Shown here: positions 26,373 to 38,847 of the stretch, piece by piece
Layout of the letters: each line of letters begins with the position of its first letter
Position numbering within the stretch: position 1 is the stretch's first letter
NCBI RefSeq assembly: GCF_026230105.1
Contig: NW_026614268.1
Location: forward strand, 124,001 to 188,000
Reading direction: 5' to 3'
Length of the DNA: 64,000 nt
Source of the DNA: Diorhabda sublineata
Taxonomy: Eukaryota > Arthropoda > Insecta > Coleoptera > Chrysomelidae
Program-made: the position numbers and the translations under genes
Notes under the pieces: generated by a model
The model's input: the letters and a program-made list of their open reading frames with translations, nothing else
Databases searched by the model: none
What the model was told of the DNA's origin: nothing

Positions 26373-29300
26373 ATGGATGCTATTCGACGATATCTGACAA
26401 AGTTAGATGCGAACTCACTCAAATATATAAGAAATGTTCAAATTCGACTTCAAATGAGGAAGATAGACTTTGAAAATTTTCAATTAACACAAAGTGACAG
26501 TTGGCTTCAATGGGCTTCGGATGTTATTCGACGATATCTGACAGAGTTAGATGCGAACTCACTCAAATATATAAGAAATGTTGAAATTCGACTTCAATGA
26601 GGAAGATAGACTTTGAAAATTTTCAATTAACACAAAGTGACAGTTGGCTTCAATGGGCTTCAATGGATGTTATTCGACGATATCTGACAAAGTTAGATGC
26701 GAACTCACTAAAATATACAAGAAATGTTGAAGTTCGACTTCAAATGAGGAAGATAGACTTTGAAAATTTTCAATTAACATAAAGTGACAGTTGACCTCAA
26801 TGGGCTTCAATGGATGATATTCGACGATATCTGACAAAGTTAGATGCGAACTCACTAAAATATACAAGAAATGTTGAAGTTCGACTTCAAATGAGGAAGA
26901 TAGACTTTGAAAATTTTCAATTAACACAAAGTGACAGTTGACCTCAATGGGCTTCAATGGATGCTATTCGACGATATCTGACAAAGCTAGATGCGAACTC
27001 ACTCAAATATATAAGAAATGTTAAAATTCGACTTCAAATGAGGAAGATAGACTTAGAAAATTTTCAATTAACACAAAGTGACAGTTGACCTCAATGGGCT
27101 TCAATGGATGCTATTCGACGATATCTGACAAAGCTAGATGCGAACTCACTCAAATATATAAGAAATGTTAAAATTCGACTTCAAATGAGGAAGATAGACT
27201 TAGAAAATTTTCAATTAACACAAAGTGACAGTTGACTTCAATGGGCTTCAATGGATGTTATTCGACGATATCTGACAGAGTTAGATGCGAACTCACTCAA
27301 ATATATAAGAAATGTTAAAATTCGACTTCAAATGAGGAAGATAGACTTAGAAAATTTTCAATTAACACAAAGTGACAGTTGACCTCAATGGGCTTCAACG
27401 GATGAAATTCGACGATATCTGACAAAGTTAGATGCGAACTCACTAAAATATACAAGAAATGTTGAGCTTCGACTTCAAATGAGGAAGATAGACTTTGAAA
27501 ATTTTCAATTAACACAAAGTGACAGTTGACTTCAATGGGCTTCAATGGATGTTTTTCGAAGATATCTGACAAAGTTAGACGCAAACCCACTCAAACATAT
27601 GAGAAATGTTGAAATTCGACTTCAAATGAGGAAGATAGACTTTGAAAATTTTCAATTAACACAAAGTGACAGTTGACCTCAATGGGCTTCAATGGATGCT
27701 ATTCGACGATATCTGACAAAGCTAGATGCGAACTCACTCAAATATATAAGAAATGTTAAAATTCGACTTCAAATGAGGAAGATAGACTTTGAAAATTTTC
27801 AATTAACACAAAGTGACAGTTGACCTCAATGGGCTTCAATGGATGATATTCGACGATATCTGACAAAGTTAGATGCGAACTCACTAAAATATACAAGAAA
27901 TGTTGAAGTTCGACTTCAAATGAGGAAGATAGACTTTGAAAATTTTCAATTAACACAAAGTGACAGTTGACTTCAATGGGCTTCAATGGATGCTATTAGA
28001 CGATATCTGACAAAGTTAGATGCGAACTCACTCAAATATATAAGAAATGTTCAAATTCGACTTCAAATGAGGAAGATAGACTTTGAAAATTTTCAATTAA
28101 CACAAAGTGACAGTTGGCTTCAATGGGCTTCGGATGTTATTCGACGATATCTGACAGAGTTAGATGCGAACTCACTCAAATATATAAGAAATGTTGAAAT
28201 TCGACTTCAATGAGGAAGATAGACTTAGAAAATTTTCAATTAACACAAAGTGACAGTTGACCTCAATGGGCTTCAATGGATGAAATTCGACGATATCTGA
28301 CAAAGTTAGATGCGAACTCACTAAAATATACAAGAAATGTTGAGCTTCGACTTCAAATGAGGAAGATAGACTTTGAAAATTTTCAATTAACACAAAGTGA
28401 CAGTTGACCTCAATGGGCTTCAATGGATGCTATTCGACGATATCTGACAAAGCTAGATGCGAACTCACTCAAATATATAAGAAATGTTAAAATTCGACTT
28501 CAAATGAGGAAGATAGACTTAGAAAATTTTCAATTAACACAAAGTGACAGTTGACTTCAATGGGCTTCAATGGATGTTATTCGACGATATCTGACAGAGT
28601 TAGATGCGAACTCACTCAAATATATAAGAAATGTTAAAATTCGACTTCAAATGAGGAAGATAGACTTTGAAAATTTTCAATTAACACAAAGTGACAGTTG
28701 ACCTCAATGGGCTTCAATGGATGCTATTCGACGATATCTGACAAAGCTAGATGCGAACTCACTCAAATATATAAGAAATGTTAAAATTCGACTTCAAATG
28801 AGGAAGATAGACTTAGAAAATTTTCAATTAACACAAAGTGACAGTTGACTTCAATGGGCTTCAATGGATGTTATTCGACGATATCTGACAGAGTTAGATG
28901 CGAACTCACTCAAATATATAAGAAATGTTAAAATTCGACTTCAAATGAGGAAGATAGACTTAGAAAATTTTCAATTAACACAAAGTGACAGTTGACCTCA
29001 ATGGGCTTCAACGGATGAAATTCGACGATATCTGACAAAGTTAGATGCGAACTCACTAAAATATACAAGAAATGTTGAGCTTCGACTTCAAATGAGGAAG
29101 ATAGACTTTGAAAATTTTCAATTAACACAAAGTGACAGTTGACTTCAATGGGCTTCAATGGATGTTTTTCGAAGATATCTGACAAAGTTAGACGCAAACC
29201 CACTCAAACATATGAGAAATGTTGAAATTCGACTTCAAATGAGGAAGATAGACTTTGAAAATTTTCAATTAACACAAAGTGACAGTTGACCTCAATGGGC

Positions 29301-29598
29301 TTCAATGGATGCTATTCGACGATATCTGACAAAGCTAGATGCGAACTCACTCAAATATATAAGAAATGTTAAAATTCGACTTCAAATGAGGAAGATAGAC
29401 TTTGAAAATTTTCAATTAACACAAAGTGACAGTTGACCTCAATGGGCTTCAATGGATGATATTCGACGATATCTGACAAAGTTAGATGCGAACTCACTAA
29501 AATATACAAGAAATGTTGAAGTTCGACTTCAAATGAGGAAGATAGACTTTGAAAATTTTCAATTAACAGAAAGTGACAGTTGACTTCAATGGGCTTCA
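26373..29598 (+). repeat. Two tandem 1613-bp 11-mers
   Basis: Units are 26373-27985 and 27986-29598, each 11x147 minus 4. The missing 4 bp are a 3-bp loss (CTTCGGATG) and a 1-bp loss (CTTCAATGAGG) in the second monomer. Unit 1 is AQ, V, V/D, D, A, A, V, E, F, A, D; unit 2 is AQ, V, E, A, V, A, V, E, F, A, D. From the second unit on, AQ reads GCTATTAGACG. The first E monomer of the window (27398, with CAACGGATG) is here. Confidence 0.85.
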
Positions 29599-30035
29599 AT
29601 GGATGCTATTAGACGATATCTGACAAAGTTAGATGCGAACTCACTCAAATATATAAGAAATGTTCAAATTCGACTTCAAATGAGGAAGATAGACTTTGAA
29701 AATTTTCAATTAACACAAAGTGACAGTTGGCTTCAATGGGCTTCGGATGTTATTCGACGATATCTGACAGAGTTAGATGCGAACTCACTCAAATATATAA
29801 GAAATGTTGAAATTCGACTTCAATGAGGAAGATAGACTTAGAAAATTTTCAATTAACACAAAGTGACAGTTGACCTCAATGGGCTTCAATGGATGAAATT
29901 CGACGATATCTGACAAAGTTAGATGCGAACTCACTAAAATATACAAGAAATGTTGAGCTTCGACTTCAAATGAGGAAGATAGACTTAGAAAATTTTCAAT
30001 TAACACAAAGTGACAGTTGACTTCAATGGGCTTCA

Positions 30036-30182
30036 ATGGATGTTAATCGACGATATCTGACAAAGTTAGATGCGAACTCACTCAAATATATAAGAAATGT
30101 TAAAATTCGACTTCAAATGAGGAAGATAGACTTTGAAAATTTTCAATTAACACAAAGTGACAGTTGACCTCAATGGGCTTCA
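30036..30182 (+). repeat. Isolated N-type monomer in the right arm
   Basis: It carries GATGTTAATCG and CTCAAATATATAAG like left-arm N monomers. Other right-arm N monomers are confined to 21393-22705. It sits between two E monomers, so it reflects exchange or conversion with left-type repeats. Confidence 0.75.
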
Positions 30183-30373
30183 ATGGATGAAATTCGACGA
30201 TATCTGACAAAGCTAGATGCGAACTCACTGAAATATAGAAGAAATGTTGAAGTTCGACTTCAAATGAGGAAGATAGACTTTGAAAATTTTCAATTAACAC
30301 AAAGTGACAGTTGACTTCAATGGGCTTCAATGGATGTTTTTCGAAGATATCTGACAAAGTTAGACGCAAACTC

Positions 30374-30862
30374 AACTCAAACATATGAGAAATGTTGAAA
30401 TTCGACTTCAAATGAGGAAGATAGACTTTGAAAATTTTCAATTAACACAAAGTGACAGTTGACCTCAATGGGCTTCAATTGGATGCTATTCGACGATATC
30501 TGACCAAAGCTAGATGCGAACTCACTCAAATATATAAGAAATGTTAAAATTCGACTTCAAATGAGGAAGATAGGACTTTGAAAATTTTCAATTAACACAA
30601 AGTGACAGTTGACCTCAATGGGCTTCAATGGATGATATTCGACGATATCTGACAAAGTTAGATGCGAACTCACTAAAATATACAAGAAATGTTGAAGTTC
30701 GACTTCAAATGAGGAAGATAGACTTTGAAAATTTTCAATTAACACAAAGTGACAGGTGACCTCAATGGGCTTCAATGGATGCTATTAGACGATATCTGAC
30801 AAAGTTAGATGCGAACTCACTCAAATATATAAGAAATGTTCAAATTCGACTTCAATGAGAAG
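30374..30862. other. Cluster of single-base indels
   Basis: Within 0.5 kb there are four one-base gains, each doubling a base (CTCAACTC near 30374, CAATTGG near 30480, GACCAAAG near 30505, TAGGAC near 30574). Two adjacent losses shorten runs (CTTCAATGAGAAG near 30855-30860). Substitutions near 30755 (GACAGGTG) and 30894 (CAATTTAC) accompany them. The rest of the right arm has almost no singleton indels, so this looks like local base-calling or polishing error, though real decay is possible. Confidence 0.8.
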
Positions 30863-31503
30863 ATAGACTTTGAAAATTTTCAATTTACACAAAGTGACAG
30901 TTGGCTTCAATGGGCTTCGGATGTTATTCGACGATATCTGACAGAGTTAGATGCGAACTCACTCAAATATATAAGAAATGTTGAAATTCGACTTCAATGA
31001 GGAAGATAGACTTTGAAAATTTTCAATTAACATAAAGTGACAGTTGACCTCAATGGGCTTCAATGGATGATATTCGACGATATCTGACAAAGTTAGATGC
31101 GAACTCACTAAAATATACAAGAAATGTTGAAGTTCGACTTCAAATGAGGAAGATAGACTTTGAAAATTTTCAATTAACACAAAGTAACAGTTGACCTCAA
31201 TGGGCTTCAATGGATGCTATTCGACGATATCTGACAAAGCTAGATGCGAACTCACTCAAATATATAAGAAATGTTAAAATTCGACTTCGAATGAGGAAGA
31301 TAGACTTTGAAAATTTTCAATTAACACAAAGTGACAGTTGACCTCAATGGGCTTCAATGGATGATATTCGACGATATCTGACAAAGTTAGATGCGAACTC
31401 ACTAAAATATACAAGAAATGTTGAAGTTCGACTTCAAATGAGGAAGATAGACTTTGAAAATTTTCAATTAACACAAAGTGACAGTTGACCTCAATGGGCT
31501 TCA

Positions 31504-32675
31504 ATGGATGCTATTAGACGATATCTGACAAAGTTAGATGCGAACTCACTCAAATATATAAGAAATGTTCAAATTCGACTTCAAATGAGGAAGATAGACT
31601 TTGAAAATTTTCAATTAACACAAAGTGACAGTTGGCTTCAATGGGCTTCGGATGTTATTCGACGATATCTGACAGAGTTAGATGCGAACTCACTCAAATA
31701 TATAAGAAATGTTGAAATTCGACTTCAATGAGGAAGATAGACTTTGAAAATTTTCAATTAACACAAAGTGACAGTTGGCTTCAATGGGCTTCAATGGATG
31801 TTATTCGACGATATCTGACAAAGTTAGATGCGAACTCACTAAAATATACAAGAAATGTTGAAGTTCGACTTCAAATGAGGAAGATAGACTTTGAAAATTT
31901 TCAATTAACATAAAGTGACAGTTGACCTCAATGGGCTTCAATGGATGATATTCGACGATATCTGACAAAGTTAGATGCGAACTCACTAAAATATACAAGA
32001 AATGTTGAAGTTCGACTTCAAATGAGGAAGATAGACTTTGAAAATTTTCAATTAACACAAAGTGACAGTTGACCTCAATGGGCTTCAATGGATGCTATTC
32101 GACGATATCTGACAAAGCTAGATGCGAACTCACTCAAATATATAAGAAATGTTAAAATTCGACTTCAAATGAGGAAGATAGACTTAGAAAATTTTCAATT
32201 AACACAAAGTGACAGTTGACTTCAATGGGCTTCAATGGATGTTATTCGACGATATCTGACAGAGTTAGATGCGAACTCACTCTAATATATAAGAAATGTT
32301 AAAATTCGACTTCAAATGAGGAAGATAGACTTTGAAAATTTTCAATTAACACAAAGTGACAGTTGACCTCAATGGGCTTCAATGGATGCTATTCGACGAT
32401 ATCTGACAAAGCTAGATGCGAACTCACTCAAATATATAAGAAATGTTAAAATTCGACTTCAAATGAGGAAGATAGACTTAGAAAATTTTCAATTAACACA
32501 AAGTGACAGTTGACTTCAATGGGCTTCAATGGATGTTATTCGACGATATCTGACAGAGTTAGATGCGAACTCACTCAAATATATAAGAAATGTTAAAATT
32601 CGACTTCAAATGAGGAAGATAGACTTAGAAAATTTTCAATTAACACAAAGTGACAGTTGACCTCAATGGGCTTCA
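31504..32675 (+). repeat. Last AQ-started block before the core
   Basis: Order is AQ, V (3-bp and 1-bp losses), V/D, D, A, V, A, V. The AQ, V, V/D, D, A start repeats 26373-27103. After this block no AQ monomer is seen until 53694. Confidence 0.8.
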
Positions 32676-34732
32676 ATGGATGAAATTCGACGATATCTGA
32701 CAAAGTTAGATGCGAACTCACTAAAATATACAAGAAATGTTGAAATTCGACTTCAAATGAGGAAGATAGACTTTGAAAATTTTCAATTAACACAAAGTGA
32801 CAGTTGACTTCAATGGGCTTCAATGGATGTTTTTCGAAGATATCTGACAAAGTTACACGCAAACTCACTCAAACATATGAGAAATGTTGAAATTCGACTT
32901 CAAATGAGGAAGATAGACTTTGAAAATTTTCAATTAACACAAAGTGACAGTTGGCTTCAATGGGCTTCAATGGATGTTATTCGACGATATCTGACAGAGT
33001 TAGATGCGAACACACTCAAATATATAAGAAATGTTGAAATTCGACTTCAAATGAGGAAGATAGACTTTGAAAATTTTCAATTAACACAAAGTGACAGTTG
33101 ACCTCAATGGGCTTCAATGGATGCTATTCGACGATATCTGACAAAGCTAGATGCGAACTCACTCAAATATATAAGAAATGTTAAAATTCGACTTCAAATG
33201 AGGAAGATAGACTTTGAAAATTTTCAATTAACACAAAGTGACAGTTGACCTCAATGGGCTTCAATGGATGATATTCGACGATATCTGACAAAGTTAGATG
33301 CGAACTCACTACAATATACAAGAAATGTTGAAGTTCGACTTCAAATGAGGAAGATAGACTTTGAAAATTTTCAATTAACACAAAGTGACAGTTGACTTCA
33401 ATGGGCTTCAATGGATGTTATTCGACGATATCTGACAGTGTTAGATGCGAACTCACTCAAAATATAAGAAATGTTGAAATTCGACTTCAAATGAGGAAGA
33501 TAGAATTTGAAAATTTTCAATTAACACAAAGTGACAGTTGGCTTCAATGGGCTTCAATGGATGTTATTCGACGATATCTGACAGAGTTAGATGCGAACTC
33601 ACTCAAATATATAAGAAATGTTGAAATTCGACTTCAAATGAGGAAGATAGACTTTGAAAATTTTCAATTAACACAAAGTGACAGTTGACCTCAATGGGCT
33701 TCAATGGATGCTATTCGACGATATCTGACAAAGCTAGATGCGAACTCACTCAAATATATAAGAAATGTTAAAATTCGACTTCAAATGAGGAAGATAGACT
33801 TTGAAAATTTTCAATTAACACAAAGTGACAGTTGACCTCAATGGGCTTCAATGGATGATATTCGACGATATCTGACAAAGTTAGATGCGAACTCACTACA
33901 ATATACAAGAAATGTTGAAGTTCGACTTCAAATGAGGAAGATAGACTTTGAAAATTTTCAATTAACACAAAGTGACAGTTGACTTCAATGGGCTTCAATG
34001 GATGTTTTTCGAAGATATCTGACAAAGTTAGACGCAAACTCACTCAAACATATGAGAAATGTTGAAATTCGACTTCAAATGAGGAAGATAGACTTTGAAA
34101 ATTTTCAATTAACACAAAGTGACAGTTGGCTTCAATGGGCTTCAATGGATGCTATTCGACGATATCTGACAAAGTTAGATGCGAACTCACTCAAATATAT
34201 AAGAAATGTTGAAATTCGACTTCAAATGAGGAAGATAGACTTTGAAAATTTTCAATTAACACAAAGTGACAGTTGGCTTCAATGGGATTCAATGGATGTT
34301 ATTCGACGATATCTGACAGAGTTAGATGCGAACTCACTCAAATATATAAGAAATGTTGAAATTCGACTTCAAATGAGGAAGATAGACTTTGAAAATTTTC
34401 AATTAACACAAAGTGACAGTTGACTTCAATGGGCTTCAATGGATGTTTTTCGAAGATATCTGACAAAGTTAGACGCAAACTCACTCAAACATATGAGAAA
34501 TGTTGAAATTCGACTTCAAATGAGGAAGATATACTTTGAAAATTTTCAATTAACACAAAGTGACAGTTGGCTTCAATGGGCTTCAATGGATGTTATTCGA
34601 CGATATCTGACAGAGTTAGATGCGAACTCACTCAAATATATAAGAAATGATGAAATTCGACTTCAAATGAGGAAGATAGACTTTGAAAATTTTCAATTAA
34701 CACAAAGTGACAGTTGACTTCAATGGGCTTCA
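32676..34732 (+). repeat. Segmental duplication in the core, copy 1 (2057 bp)
   Basis: Order is E, F, V, A, D, T (1-bp loss), V, A, D, F, A, V, F, V. Private alleles are TTACACGCAAAC in F, CTACAATATACAAG in D, CTCAAAATATAAG in T, TGGGATTCAATGG in V and AAGATATACTTTG in F. All recur in 35174-36789. Confidence 0.88.
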
Positions 34733-35173
34733 ATGGATGTTTTTCGAAGATATCTGACAAAGTTAGACGCAAACTCACTCAAACATATGAGAAATGTTGA
34801 AATTCGACTTCAAATGAGGAAGATAGACTTTGAAAATTTTCAATTAACACAAAGTGACAGTTGACCTCAATGGGCTTCAATGGATGCTATTCGACGATAT
34901 CTGACAAAGTTAGATGCGAACTCACTCAAATATATAAGAAATGTTGAAATTCGACTTCAAATGAGGAAGAAAGACTTAGAAAATTTTCAATTAACACAAA
35001 GTGACAGTTGACCTCAATGGGCTTCAATGGATGCTATTCGACGATATCTGACAAAGCTAGATGCGAACTCACTCAAATATATAAGAAATGTTAAAATTCG
35101 ACTTCAAATGAGGAAGATAGACTTAGAAAATTTTCAATTAACACAAAGTGACAGTTGACCTCAATGGGCTTCA

Positions 35174-36789
35174 ATGGATGAAATTCGACGATATCTGACA
35201 AAGTTAGATGCGAACTCACTAAAATATACAAGAAATGTTGAAATTCGACTTCAAATGAGGAAGATAGACTTTGAAAATTTTCAATTAACACAAAGTGACA
35301 GTTGACTTCAATGGGCTTCAATGGATGTTTTTCGAAGATATCTGACAAAGTTACACGCAAACTCACTCAAACATATGAGAAATGTTGAAATTCGACTTCA
35401 AATGAGGAAGATAGACTTTGAAAATTTTCAATTAACACAAAGTGACAGTTGGCTTCAATGGGCTTCAATGGATGTTATTCGACGATATCTGACAGAGTTA
35501 GATGCGAACTCACTCAAATATATAAGAAATGTTGAAATTCGACTTCAAATGAGGAAGATAGACTTTGAAAATTTTCAATTAACACAAAGTGACAGTTGAC
35601 CTCAATGGGCTTCAATGGATGCTATTCGACGATATCTGACAAAGCTAGATGCGAACTCACTCAAATATATAAGAAATGTTAAAATTCGACTTCAAATGAG
35701 GAAGATAGACTTTGAAAATTTTCAATTAACACAAAGTGACAGTTGACCTCAATGGGCTTCAATGGATGATATTCGACGATATCTGACAAAGTTAGATGCG
35801 AACTCACTACAATATACAAGAAATGTTGAAGTTCGACTTCAAATGAGGAAGATAGACTTTGAAAATTTTCAATTAACACAAAGTGACAGTTGACTTCAAT
35901 GGGCTTCAATGGATGTTATTCGACGATATCTGACAGTGTTAGATGCGAACTCACTCAAAATATAAGAAATGTTGAAATTCGACTTCAAATGAGGAAGATA
36001 GAATTTGAAAATTTTCAATTAACACAAAGTGACAGTTGACTTCAATGGGCTTCAATGGATGTTTTTCGAAGATATCTGACAAAGTTAGACGCAAACTCAC
36101 TCAAACATATGAGAAATGTTGAAATTCGACTTCAAATGAGGAAGATAGACTTTGAAAATTTTCAATTAACACAAAGTGACAGTTGGCTTCAATGGGCTTC
36201 AATGGATGCTATTCGACGATATCTGACAAAGTTAGATGCGAACTCACTCAAATATATAAGAAATGTTGAAATTCGACTTCAAATGAGGAAGATAGACTTT
36301 GAAAATTTTCAATTAACACAAAGTGACAGTTGGCTTCAATGGGATTCAATGGATGTTATTCGACGATATCTGACAGAGTTAGATGCGAACTCACTCAAAT
36401 ATATAAGAAATGTTGAAATTCGACTTCAAATGAGGAAGATAGACTTTGAAAATTTTCAATTAACACAAAGTGACAGTTGACTTCAATGGGCTTCAATGGA
36501 TGTTTTTCGAAGATATCTGACAAAGTTAGACGCAAACTCACTCAAACATATGAGAAATGTTGAAATTCGACTTCAAATGAGGAAGATATACTTTGAAAAT
36601 TTTCAATTAACACAAAGTGACAGTTGGCTTCAATGGGCTTCAATGGATGTTATTCGACGATATCTGACAGAGTTAGATGCGAACTCACTCAAATATATAA
36701 GAAATGTTGAAATTCGACTTCAAATGAGGAAGATAGACTTTGAAAATTTTCAATTAACACAAAGTGACAGTTGACCTCAATGGGCTTCA
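35174..36789 (+). repeat. Segmental duplication in the core, copy 2 (1616 bp)
   Basis: It shares all private alleles of 32676-34732 but lacks three monomers (V, A, D; 33557-33997, 441 bp). The offset is therefore 2498 bp before and 2057 bp after that point. The join falls exactly at a monomer boundary, as expected for homologous unequal exchange. The preceding A-A pair (34880-35173) and this E-F-V start recur at 37378-38112, again 2498 bp on. Confidence 0.88.
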
Positions 36790-38847
36790 ATGGATGCTAT
36801 TCGACGATATCTGACAAAGCTAGATGCGAACTCACTCAAATATATAAGAAATGTTAAAATTCGACTTCAAATGAGGAAGATAGACTTTGAAAATTTTCAA
36901 TTAACACAAAGTGACAGTTGGCTTCAATGGGCTTCAATGGATGTTATTCGACGATATCTGACAGAGTTAGATGCGAACTCACTCAAATATATAAGAAATG
37001 TTGAAATTCGACTTCAAATGAGGAAGATAGACTTAGAAAATTTTCAATTAACACAAAGTGACAGTTGACCTCAATGGGCTTCAATGGATGTTTTTCGAAG
37101 ATATCTGACAAAGTTAGACGCAAACTCACTCAAACATATGAGAAATGTTGAAATTCGACTTCAAATGAGGAAGATAGACTTTGAAAATTTTCAATTAACA
37201 CAAAGTGACAGTTGGCTTCAATGGGCTTCAATGGATGTTATTCGACGATATCTGACAGAGTTAGATGCGAACTCACTCAAATATATAAGAAATGTTGAAA
37301 TTCGACTTCAAATGAGGAAGATAGACTTTGAAAATTTTCAATTAACACAAAGTGACAGTTGACCTCAATGGGCTTCAATGGATGCTATTCGACGATATCT
37401 GACAAAGTTAGATGCGAACTCACTCAAATATATAAGAAATGTTGAAATTCGACTTCAAGTGAGGAAGATAGACTTAGAAAATTTTCAATTAACACAAAGT
37501 GACAGTTGACCTCAATGGGCTTCAATGGATGCTATTCGACGATATCTGACAAAGCTAGATGCGAACTCACTCAAATATATAAGAAATGTTAAAATTCGAC
37601 TTCAAATGAGGAAGATAGACTTAGAAAATTTTCAATTAACACAAAGTGACAGTTGACCTCAATGGGCTTCAATGGATGAAATTCGACGATATATGACAAA
37701 GTTAGATGCGAACTCACTAAAATATACAAGAAATGTTGAAATTCGACTTCAAATGAGGAAGATAGACTTTGAAAATTTTCAATTAACACAAAGTGACAGT
37801 TGACTTCAATGGGCTTCAATGGATGTTTTTCGTAGATATCTGACAAAGTTAGACGCAAACTCACTCAAACATATGAGAAATGTTGAAATTCGACTTCAAA
37901 TGAGGAAGATAGACTTTGAAAATTTTCAATTAACACAAAGTGACAGTTGGCTTCAATGGGCTTCAATGGATGTTATTCGACGATATCTGACAGAGTTAGA
38001 TGCGAACTCACTCAAATATATAAGAAATGTTGAAATTCGACTTCAAATGAGGAAGATAGACTTTGAAAATTTTCAATTAACACAAAGTGACAGTTGACCT
38101 CAATGGGCTTCAATGGATGATATTCGACGATATCTGACAAAGTTAGATGCGAACTCACTAAAATATATAAGAAATGTTGAAGTTCGACTTCAAATGAGGA
38201 AGATAGACTTTGAAAATTTTCAATTAACACAAAGTGACAGTTGACCGCAATGGGCTTCAATGGATGCTATTCGACGATATCTGACAAAGCTAGATGCGAA
38301 CTCACTCAAATATATAAGAAATGTTAAAATTCGACTTCAAATGAGGAAGATAGACTTAGAAAATTTTCAATTAACACAAAGTGACAGTTGACCTCAATGG
38401 GCTTCAATGGATGAAATTCGACGATATCTGACAAAGTTAGATGCGAACTCACTAAAATATACAAGAAATGTTGAAATTCGACTTCAAATGAGGAAGATAG
38501 ACTTTGAAAATTTTCAATTAACACAAAGTGACAGTTGACTTCAATGGGCTTCAATGGATGTTTTTCGAAGATATCTGACAAAGTTAGACGCAAACTCACT
38601 CAAACATATGAGAAATGTTGAAATTCGACTTCAAATGAGGAAGATAGACTTTGAAAATTTTCAATTAACACAAAGTGACAGTTGGCTTCAATGGGCTTCA
38701 ATGGATGTTATTCGACGATATCTGACAGAGTTAGATGCGAACTCACTCAAATATATAAGAAATGTTGAAATTCGACTTCAAATGAGGAAGATAGACTTTG
38801 AAAATTTTCAATTAACACAAAGTGACAGTTGACCTCAATGGGCTTCA
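36790..38847 (+). repeat. Core block of V, F, A and E monomers
   Basis: Order is A, V, F, V, A, A, E, F, V, D, A, E, F, V. E, F, V occurs at 37672-38112 and again at 38407-38847, 735 bp apart. A private GATATATGAC near 37690 replaces the EcoRV site in one E monomer. No non-satellite sequence is present. Confidence 0.8.

Larger units (their letters stand above)
29599..31503 (+). repeat. 13-mer derivative of the 11-mer, with clustered indels
   Basis: The spacing is 1905 bp, which is 13x147 minus 6. It begins AQ, V, E, N, E, F, A, D, then restarts AQ, V, D, A, D. The isolated N monomer at 30036 and the indel cluster at 30374-30862 are inside it. The next AQ starts at 31504. Confidence 0.8.

Noticed and set aside
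26670..26957. Opposite-strand open frames of 60-130 codons through the same monomers
   Set aside because: They are the antisense reading of the satellite, equally explained by the lack of stops in one frame. The 71- and 63-codon versions in the left arm end only because of the 2-bp loss.
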